Source of the DNA: an uncultured Lachnobacterium sp.
GTDB lineage: Bacteria; Bacillota; Clostridia; Lachnospirales; Lachnospiraceae
Reading direction: 5' to 3'
Length of the DNA: 64,000 nucleotides
Assembly (NCBI GenBank): GCA_900550545.1
Contig: URSS01000003.1
Location: forward strand, 1 to 64,000
The first letter of the stretch is position 1. Each line of letters starts with the position of its first letter. The notes under the pieces are model-generated. The model worked only from the letters and a program-made list of their open reading frames with translations, was not told the origin of the DNA and made no database searches. This document shows positions 58,329 through 64,000 of the stretch, piece after piece. A program made the position numbers and the translations under genes.

Positions 58329-58886
58329 TCAATTTAATATCGCGTCAATCTCTGAAAAATCAATATACAAATCATCATAGATATTTACTTTAATCGTAGC
58401 TTCAAATGAATATTGAACATTCAAAATATTCTGTTCAAAAAAATTAACTGTAATGGTTCGGCGACGGGGATCTACAATCCAGTATTCGCGTACACCGGCA
58501 TTTTTATAATAGTAAAGTTTACGGATGTAATCGTCGGCGGGATTTCCAGGGGAGACGATTTCAATGATGAAATCAGGCGCACCGTTACAGCGTTTTCCAT
58601 CGAGTTTGTCCAGATTGCAGATGACCATCAGATCCGGTTGGACAATTGTCAGAGGCGAATCGCTTAGCTTTACATCAAACGGCGCGCAAAAGACACGACA
58701 CGAACCCTGGCGCTTTTTCATGTAATTGTTGATTGTTGTTGATAATTCCATAGATATGGTTTGATGTTCCTGTGAAGGACTCGCCATATTGTAAGGAATT
58801 CCTTCAAATACTTCTGTATGAGCATCCTCTGGAAGATCTTCGTATTGTTCAATTGTTATTAGTTCAAGGTGCTTTAAAGCGGACAT
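58329..58886 (-). CDS. Uma2-family PD-(D/E)XK nuclease-like protein
   Basis: A 185-aa Uma2/DUF820-type protein with a restriction-endonuclease-like fold. Core motifs: 'EVFEGIPYNMASPSQEHQTI', 'VQPDLMVICNLDKL' (catalytic Asp), 'PDFIIEIVSPGNPADDY' (Glu) and 'KLYYYKNAGVREYWIVDP' (Lys/Tyr region). GGAGG precedes the ATG. Uma2 proteins are abundant in mobile or variable loci and often of unknown substrate. It sits next to the intron remnant, in keeping with a variable region. A CGGGAG/CTCCCG hairpin (58281-58304) lies after its stop. Confidence 0.88.
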   Translation of the reverse strand: MSALKHLELITIEQYEDLPEDAHTEVFEGIPYNMASPSQEHQTISMELSTTINNYMKKRQGSCRVFCAPFDVKLSDSPLTIVQPDLMVICNLDKLDGKRCNGAPDFIIEIVSPGNPADDYIRKLYYYKNAGVREYWIVDPRRRTITVNFFEQNILNVQYSFEATIKVNIYDDLYIDFSEIDAILN

Positions 58887-59099
58887 TGAATTCCTCCTGT
58901 CTTTATAATAGATAATGAAAATTCAAATCATTTTTTCTTCACAACACAATGTTTCTTAAAGTTAAGTATATCATATCATGAAGAATTTCGTATTACAAGA
59001 ATTCAAAAATGTCACTATCGGATAAAAAGAGATACGAAAAACAACCGGGGAAAACAGAATGTTATTTTCAAAAAAAGCTAAGAAAGAAGTTATGTCTTT
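58887..59099. other. intergenic, no gene seen
   Basis: AT-rich stretch between the Uma2 gene promoter side and the 3-prime end of the Fn3 gene. No open frame with a ribosome site, no clear hairpin beyond short AT repeats, and no T-run terminator for the Fn3 gene was found. Confidence 0.5.
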
Positions 59100-60281
59100 T
59101 TACTTTTTAATGGTTACTTTTTTCGTAGCACTCCATGCAGAAATGAGCTCCTTTTGTCCATTCCCATCAATGGTATATGCACGTACACGCACATAATAAG
59201 TCTTCTTTTTTGTCAGTTTCGACAGCGTAATACTTGTCTTAGTGCCGGCATTTTTTGTCTTCACATTTTGCGAAAACTTTTTGCTTGTTGAGTATTGAAC
59301 CTCATATCCCTTTGCATTGGCTACCTTTTTGTAAGAAACTTTTGCTTTCTTCCCTTTCACATTGGTAAGTTTGGAAATGGATGTCTTTTTCAGGGTCGTA
59401 ATTTTCATGTTTACGATACCAAAGTTTGCTTCTGTATTTTCCCTTAATACATCGCCGTATTTATTGATGAGATAATGCTCGTCACCGGATACTTTCAGGT
59501 AATAGGTTCCGCCGGCAAGGGATAAAGAACCGGAATTGGAAGTCTCATAGTAACGGTTTGGAATGTTCCAGTCTTTGATCACTTTATAGTTGGCATCATA
59601 TAAGGTCACAGCGGATTCCACACATGGCATTTTGTCGGTACTTAGTGGATTGGCAAGAGAAGTCTGAATGCTTGCTGTTGTCTTGGATGGTACTTCGAAA
59701 GAAACCCACAGGCTGCGAGTGCCATTTGATAAAAGGCTTGTCTGCAGTTTATCTGTGGCTATTTTTTGCGCACTGTCCAAAGATGCATTTTTGGATACGG
59801 TGACATCCAAAGGCTGGGCACCAACGGAGAGTGTGAAGGTACCGGAACTTTTATCATTCAGAAGTGCTCCCGGGTTTTTGCCGAATTTTATGTAATAAGT
59901 TCCTGCTTCAAGACAAAGGTATTTGTCAGTTCTTTTATTGGCATCTACTTTACTGGAACTGTCGCCTACGACCGGTCTGGTACAGCCTTCATCCGAATAG
60001 ACTGCAAAAATATCGATATTTCCTCCATTCAGATAAGTAGATTTCACGGTTGAAAAGGCAGAAACATAGACATAGGATGGTAGAGTGATGGAAAAAGATA
60101 CAACATTTGTATATTCCCCGGTAGATACCGCGTAGGAAGAGGAAGCCGGCACACTCGAGACATCGACAATGCTTGTGATGGTCGTTGTATTTATCGGAGT
60201 GACTGCCGCAGATATATTCTGCGGGAGCAGAAGCGAGAGTGCAAGTGCTGTGCTTACTAAAATTTTTTTCATATTTTTCAT
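59100..60281 (-). CDS. secreted fibronectin type III domain protein
   Basis: A 393-aa exported protein. Signal peptide about 1-26 ('MKKILVSTALALSLLLPQNISAA'-type, cleaved near 'SAAVTP'). Two PPC-like beta domains follow (about 45-155 and 160-285, each with an 'AGTYYIKFG'/'GGTYYLKVSG' strand), then a C-terminal Fn3 domain (about 300-393, 'VKGKKAKVSYKKVANAKGYEV'). No enzymatic motif and no sortase signal; the basic Fn3 domain may hold it on the wall. AAGGGG supports the ATG at 60281. It begins just 34 bp after the glmS terminator, so it has no room for a separate promoter unless one lies within or before that hairpin. Function unknown; probably surface binding. Confidence 0.82.
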   Translation of the reverse strand: MKNMKKILVSTALALSLLLPQNISAAVTPINTTTITSIVDVSSVPASSSYAVSTGEYTNVVSFSITLPSYVYVSAFSTVKSTYLNGGNIDIFAVYSDEGCTRPVVGDSSSKVDANKRTDKYLCLEAGTYYIKFGKNPGALLNDKSSGTFTLSVGAQPLDVTVSKNASLDSAQKIATDKLQTSLLSNGTRSLWVSFEVPSKTTASIQTSLANPLSTDKMPCVESAVTLYDANYKVIKDWNIPNRYYETSNSGSLSLAGGTYYLKVSGDEHYLINKYGDVLRENTEANFGIVNMKITTLKKTSISKLTNVKGKKAKVSYKKVANAKGYEVQYSTSKKFSQNVKTKNAGTKTSITLSKLTKKKTYYVRVRAYTIDGNGQKELISAWSATKKVTIKK

Positions 60282-60315
60282 AAGAATGAATCCCCTTTCG
60301 TTGTGAATTTGTCAA

Positions 60316-60343
60316 AAGAGACACATGCTTTCGCATGTGCCTC
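60316..60343 (-). terminator. glmS terminator
   Basis: Reading the minus strand: GAGGCACATGC, GAAA loop, GCATGTGTCTC, then TTTT. Confidence 0.85.
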
Positions 60344-60370
60344 AGAATGCTTTTATTTTACGTTTACATT

Positions 60371-62185
60371 TTATTCTACGGTAACAGATTTTGCAAGGTT
60401 TCTTGGCTGATCTGCGTTGAGGCCCTTACCGGTTGATGTAAAGTAAGCAATCATCTGAAGAATGACAACTGCTTCAAATACAGCGAACTGTTCCGGAACT
60501 TTTGGAAGAGAGATATGTGTATCGCAGATAGTTGCATCTGTGATTTTCTCATCCATGCTAAGCAGGATAACGTAAGCACCTCTTGCTTTTACCTCACGGA
60601 TATTGGAAATAACTTTGTTATATACATGGCTTTGTGTTGCAAGTGCAATAACAGGAACGCCTTCGCTGATGAGCGCGATTGTTCCATGTTTTAACTCGCC
60701 GGCAGCATAAGCCTCTGCATGAATATAAGAAATTTCTTTTAATTTTAATGCACCTTCCATAGAAAGAGTGTAGTCGCTTCCACGGCCGATAAAGAACGTA
60801 TGGGAAGCGTTGAGCATACGCTTTGTCAATTGTTCTACCTTATCAGAAAGTTTTAATACTTCTGCGATGTTGTCGCTGACATTTTCTAGATTACGGATAA
60901 ATGCGCGGGCATCGGCCTCGCTCATTGCATTCTGAACCAGAGCAAGTTTGCAGGTCAGAAGATAGAATGCAGCTGCCTGAACGGTATATGCTTTGGTACT
61001 TGCAACGGCAATCTCAGGACCGGCATGTGTATATAATACGTAGTTACTTTCTCTTGCGATGGAAGAACCTTTCACATTTACAATAGAAAGTGTCTTGTTT
61101 GTTTTTGTCTTTGCAAGGCGCAGAGCTTCTAACGTATCGATGGTCTCTCCGGACTGGGAGACAACGATGACAACACTTTTGTCAGAGATGACCGGACGCT
61201 CGTAACGGAATTCAGATGCGATTGCAACAGTAACCGGGATGCCAAGGATATCCTGCATCAGTGTCTTGCCGACCATTCCTGCGTACATAGCAGTACCACA
61301 GGCAACGATGGTAATATCGCTGCAGTCTGCAAAGAATGAATCTGGAATACCATCTTCTTCAAAACTTGGTAAGCCGTCTTTGATACGTGGCATGATGGTA
61401 CGATTGATTGCTGCCGGCTGTTCATTGATTTCCTTGAGCATGAAAGTAGGGTAGCCTTCTTTCTGTGCGGCAGTCATATCCCAGTCAACCTCTAAAAATT
61501 CCGGCTCAATCGTATTTCCGTTGAGATCCTGCAAATCAATCTTGTCAGCTTCCATTGTCAGAATCGCATACTCCGGAACGATAAAATAGCGTTTGCTGTA
61601 CTCGATAAATGCGGTCAGATCGGATGCAATAAAGGAGCCTTCTTTGCTGGTTGCAGCAACCATTGGGCTGACATTGCGGACTGCATAGATAACACCCGGG
61701 CGATTCTCAAACATAATACAGAATGCAAAAGAGCCTTTCAGGAGCGGAATTACTTCCTTGATCGCATCAATTGGATGCTCTCCGTCATAGAATTTGTCGA
61801 AAAGTGCAGCTGCAACTTCGGTGTCTGTCTCGGAAATCAGACGATCTTCCAGCTCGTATGTTGTTGCAAGTTCGTGATAATTCTCAATGATTCCGTTGTG
61901 GATCAAAGATACACTTCCGGACTTATGAGGATGCGCATTGGCATTGGTTACACCACCGTGCGTTGCCCAGCGGGTATGGCCGATACCGCAGGTCGCATCG
62001 TTATCATCACAGATTGCACGCAAATCTTTTACTTTTCCGGCTGTCTTTCGAATCGAAATTTTTCCGTTCTCCTTAAAGTAAGCGATTCCGGCACTGTCGT
62101 AGCCACGGTACTCTAATTTCTCCAAACCTGTCAATAAAATGTCCTGTGCTTTTATATTACCAGTAAAACCTATAATTCCACACAT
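60371..62185 (-). CDS. glmS: Glutamine-fructose-6-phosphate aminotransferase
   Basis: GlmS, 604 aa, makes glucosamine-6-phosphate for peptidoglycan and other amino sugars. The N-terminal glutaminase domain begins 'MCGIIGFTGN' with Cys2 (Cys1 after Met removal) as nucleophile and contains 'GIGHTRWATHG' and 'HNGIIENY'. Two SIS sugar-isomerase domains follow ('ACGTAMYAGMVGKTL', 'SQSGETIDTLEAL', 'GRGSDYTLSMEGALKLKEISYIH'), ending with 'PRNLAKSVTVE'. GGAGG lies before the ATG. A glmS ribozyme precedes it on the same strand, so its own product should control the mRNA. Confidence 0.98.
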   Translation of the reverse strand: MCGIIGFTGNIKAQDILLTGLEKLEYRGYDSAGIAYFKENGKISIRKTAGKVKDLRAICDDNDATCGIGHTRWATHGGVTNANAHPHKSGSVSLIHNGIIENYHELATTYELEDRLISETDTEVAAALFDKFYDGEHPIDAIKEVIPLLKGSFAFCIMFENRPGVIYAVRNVSPMVAATSKEGSFIASDLTAFIEYSKRYFIVPEYAILTMEADKIDLQDLNGNTIEPEFLEVDWDMTAAQKEGYPTFMLKEINEQPAAINRTIMPRIKDGLPSFEEDGIPDSFFADCSDITIVACGTAMYAGMVGKTLMQDILGIPVTVAIASEFRYERPVISDKSVVIVVSQSGETIDTLEALRLAKTKTNKTLSIVNVKGSSIARESNYVLYTHAGPEIAVASTKAYTVQAAAFYLLTCKLALVQNAMSEADARAFIRNLENVSDNIAEVLKLSDKVEQLTKRMLNASHTFFIGRGSDYTLSMEGALKLKEISYIHAEAYAAGELKHGTIALISEGVPVIALATQSHVYNKVISNIREVKARGAYVILLSMDEKITDATICDTHISLPKVPEQFAVFEAVVILQMIAYFTSTGKGLNADQPRNLAKSVTVE

Positions 62186-62219
62186 AGTGAACCTCCATTA
62201 TTCAATTCATTATTCATTT

Positions 62220-62365
62220 ACGGATTATAACCTTTTGTTTTGACGTCTCCATCATATTTGTAGTTATATTACGCAGTCCGTATCTACGACCAGGCATCCG
62301 CTGAATTTTCGACGACCTGATACCTCGTGAACCAACAGGCTTCCCCTGCTGATGCGTAGCGCTAA
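62220..62365 (-). ncRNA. glmS ribozyme (GlcN6P-activated)
   Basis: On the minus strand the region reads TTTA|GCGCTACGCATC..., with A62363/G62362 as the expected cleavage site (A|GCGC). It continues with GCAGGGGAAGCCTGTT, CACGAGG, and TCGAAAATTCAGCGGATGCC, which closely matches the conserved TCGA-ATTTCGGCGGATGCC core of Bacillus and Thermoanaerobacter glmS ribozymes. TACGCA just after the cleavage site can pair with TGCGTA downstream. The position directly before glmS settles it. A plus-strand or minus-strand reading frame over this RNA is not a gene. Confidence 0.88.
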
Positions 62366-62538
62366 AGTTCTTAACTTTTCGAAATCCGAAACCTCCTGAA
62401 TTTTCAGACGCCTTTATTTTAACATATAATTGTGACTTTTGTATTGATAATTCATGAAATTTGGCAGTTGAAAAAGTGACAAAATTTAAAAGCAAAAGAA
62501 AGCATTATTCGTCATTAAGTAGAGAAAAAGCCAAAATG

Positions 62539-62567
62539 TTGCCAAAATCTGTCGAAGGGACTATAAT
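62539..62567 (+). promoter_or_regulatory. promoter of acyltransferase gene
   Basis: TTGCCA (62539-62544), 17 bp, TATAAT (62562-62567), 33 bp before the ATG at 62600. Confidence 0.75.
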
Positions 62568-62599
62568 ACGGAAAGTTGTTTCAGGGTAGGAGTAAGAGC

Positions 62600-63619
62600 A
62601 TGACAAAAGAGAGAGATTATTTTTTTGACAATTTAAAAGCAGTATTAATATTTCTGGTAGTGTTGGGACATTTCCTGCTGCCGATTCACGGAGATAATCC
62701 GCTTGTTGTAGTAAAACGTCTGATTTATATATTTCATATGCCGCTCTTTGTGTTTGTTTCCGGTTATTTTGCAAAAAAGATATATAAAAACGGACAGTAT
62801 AATTTTAAAAAGATACTGTATCTGATCAAAGCATATGTATTGTTCGTCATAGCCATTCAGATTGTATATGCGATCTGTGGATTTGAAGATTTCGTGGAGG
62901 TTAATTTCTTTTCCCAAAGCGGAGCTCCATGGTATCTGTTCGCCATGATCGTATGGTATCTTACAATACCTTTGATTCGCAGATGCAGACCGCTTCCGGT
63001 CATTCTTGTGAATATCGGATTGGCTCTGGTAGCAGGCTATTTTAAAAATGTTGGCGATTTCCTGTGCCTGTCACGTATATTGGTGTTTGGTCCGTTTTTC
63101 TATATTGGATATTATATGGAACAGCCTGTGTTGGAAAAGGCATTGCGCCCATCGTATCGGAGACTTGTCGTGCCGGCAGCAGCATCCATTTGCGCTGTGG
63201 TACTGTTGTTCGGTGGAAAAATGAAAGATGAACTTGGAATGGTGTATGAAAATATATCCTATCATGAACTGGATCACCTGATGGAAGGACCGTTCGTACG
63301 ATTCTCATTGATGGGGGCAGCATTTCTGATTTCGTGGGCAATCATGTTCTTTGTACCAAGAGAAAAAACAAAATTGTCCTTTATTGGACAGAATACAATG
63401 CCAATATACATGTTGCATCGTATCTTAAGAGATGTCCTCATGTTTGCTGGAATCTATGATTATCTCGGTGAATGGGGTTGGTTTACACTGTTTGTATTAA
63501 TCTGTCTGAGCATCAGCGTGATTTATATACTGGTCAATCCAAAAGTCGTAGAAAATGTAAACAATATCTTAGCCTTACATAAATTCAAAGGAATGTCAAA
63601 GAAACAACTTCGCACCTGA
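62600..63619 (+). CDS. acyltransferase family 3 membrane protein
   Basis: A 339-aa membrane O-acyltransferase-like protein (Acyl_transf_3/OafA-type) with about ten helices. The N-terminal catalytic stretch is 'FDNLKAVLIFLVVLGHFLLP', where the Asp and His match the conserved R/D...H motif of the family; a loop 'FHMPLFVFVSGYFAKK' follows, also typical. It transfers acyl (often acetyl) groups to cell-surface sugars or other exported acceptors. ATG 62600 lies after AGGGTAGGAG. It has its own promoter and reads away from glmS and toward argG. Acceptor unknown. Confidence 0.88.
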   Translation: MTKERDYFFDNLKAVLIFLVVLGHFLLPIHGDNPLVVVKRLIYIFHMPLFVFVSGYFAKKIYKNGQYNFKKILYLIKAYVLFVIAIQIVYAICGFEDFVEVNFFSQSGAPWYLFAMIVWYLTIPLIRRCRPLPVILVNIGLALVAGYFKNVGDFLCLSRILVFGPFFYIGYYMEQPVLEKALRPSYRRLVVPAAASICAVVLLFGGKMKDELGMVYENISYHELDHLMEGPFVRFSLMGAAFLISWAIMFFVPREKTKLSFIGQNTMPIYMLHRILRDVLMFAGIYDYLGEWGWFTLFVLICLSISVIYILVNPKVVENVNNILALHKFKGMSKKQLRT

Positions 63620-63685
63620 AAAATTAATAAAATTTCTGAATTCTGAATAGGTACATATCCACAAGAAATGAGCTTTAATAAAGCC

Positions 63686-63741
63686 AGAAAGAGGGCGCAA
63701 TACTTCTTTTTTGATAAAAGAAAGTATTCTGCCCTCTTTCG
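63686..63741. terminator. bidirectional terminator, acyltransferase and argG
   Basis: GAAAGAGGGC..AATACTT.. and AAGTATT..GCCCTCTTTC arms with small internal loops, between the convergent genes. Confidence 0.82.
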
Positions 63742-63763
63742 TTCTTTAATCAATAAAAGCGAA

Positions 63764-64000
63764 TTACTTATCTAATCCATTATTTTTGATGTTCTGTTTC
63801 ATCATTGCACGAACTTTTAGTGGAAGTCCAAATAATGTAATGAAACCATCTGCATCATGGTGGTCATACTGATCGCCAGTTGTGAAACTTGCGAGTGACT
63901 CACTGTAAAGAGAATATGGAGAAGTTGTACCGGCTTTGATGATGTTACCCTTGTAGAGCTTGAATTTTACTTCACCGGTTACATATTCCTGCGTAGAAGT
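63764..64000 (-). CDS. argG: Argininosuccinate synthase, C-terminal part
   Basis: The last 79 codons of ArgG, cut by the right edge of the window. The minus-strand frame reads 'YVTGEVKFKLYKGNIIKAGT', 'SLYSESLASFTTGDQYDHHDADGFITLFGLPLKV' and ends 'NIKNNGLDK'; these match the C-terminal tetramerisation tail of argininosuccinate synthase ('G-V-K-YKGN...S-YSLY---L-TF---D-YD---A-GFI-L-GLP-KV'). It makes argininosuccinate from citrulline and aspartate with ATP. Ends at a shared terminator. Confidence 0.93.
   Translation of the reverse strand, partial: TSTQEYVTGEVKFKLYKGNIIKAGTTSPYSLYSESLASFTTGDQYDHHDADGFITLFGLPLKVRAMMKQNIKNNGLDK

Noticed and set aside
62214..62495. 93-codon minus-strand frame before glmS
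   Set aside because: Coincides with the glmS ribozyme; conserved RNA motifs explain the region.
1..64000. CRISPR arrays, prophage, toxin-antitoxin pairs or rRNA
   Set aside because: No regularly spaced repeats, phage structural genes, recognisable toxin-antitoxin pair or rRNA sequence was seen; the only tRNA found is tRNA-Gly.

Overview
The window looks like a chromosome segment of a motile, fibre-degrading Lachnospiraceae bacterium of the Roseburia/Agathobacter type. This rests on moderate-to-low GC, Firmicutes-style ribosome binding sites (AGGAGG) and promoters (TTGACA-N17-TATAAT), a secreted CBM-GH26-CBM-Big2 mannanase of the kind known from Roseburia, a glmS ribozyme, and many clostridial families (Csp-like subtilase, DUF2974 lipase-like protein, HAAS-domain proteins). 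No rRNA, CRISPR array, prophage or intact insertion sequence was seen. Mobile DNA is limited to a decayed group II intron maturase fragment and an Rpn-type nuclease gene.

Layout. 0-5 kb: GH42 beta-galactosidase, Csp-like subtilase, lipase-like protein. 5-11.5 kb: citrate synthase-argJ-proC (glutamate-family metabolism), then a fused FeoA-FeoB ferrous iron transporter. 11.5-14 kb: FMN-binding-like membrane protein, tRNA-Gly(GCC), and a PadR regulator with a HAAS-FtsW/RodA membrane protein. 14-17 kb: NAD salvage operon nrtR-pncA-pncB with a paired NrtR operator. 17-23 kb: orphan PAS-like protein, dihydrouridine synthase, thyA-folA, AEC permease, ilvB-ilvN. 23-32 kb: flavin reductase, SpoIID-like/peptidoglycan-binding protein, truA-recJ, soluble chemoreceptor-like protein, PAP2 protein, L,D-transpeptidase, LacI-type regulator.

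32-40.5 kb is a galactose/galactan locus: an unusually dense regulatory region of about 790 bp, an uncharacterised DUF3863/DUF3864-type protein overlapped by a tiny zinc-ribbon protein, an AraC regulator, a GH53 endo-galactanase without signal peptide, galK and galT. GH53, the GH42 enzyme at the left edge, GalK and GalT together would turn imported beta-1,4-galacto-oligosaccharides into UDP-galactose and glucose-1-phosphate. No transporter is present in the window.

40.5-46.3 kb: histidine phosphatase, two-component system and ABC exporter in one tightly overlapping operon. 46.3-56.3 kb: a protein behind a sigma-28-like promoter, an Rpn nuclease, the 1380-residue mannanase, a PAS-(degenerate GGDEF)-EAL phosphodiesterase and a small metallochaperone. 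56.3-64 kb, mostly minus strand: pdxST, the intron remnant, a Uma2 nuclease, a secreted Fn3 protein, glmS with its ribozyme, a plus-strand acyltransferase, and the 3' end of argG running off the right edge.

The least explained parts are the DUF3863/DUF3864-zinc-ribbon pair and the two motif arrays in front of it, the PadR-HAAS-RodA pair with its tandem 20-bp repeat, the orphan PAS-like protein, and the structured leader of the mannanase mRNA. All assignments come from reading the sequence; no database search was run.
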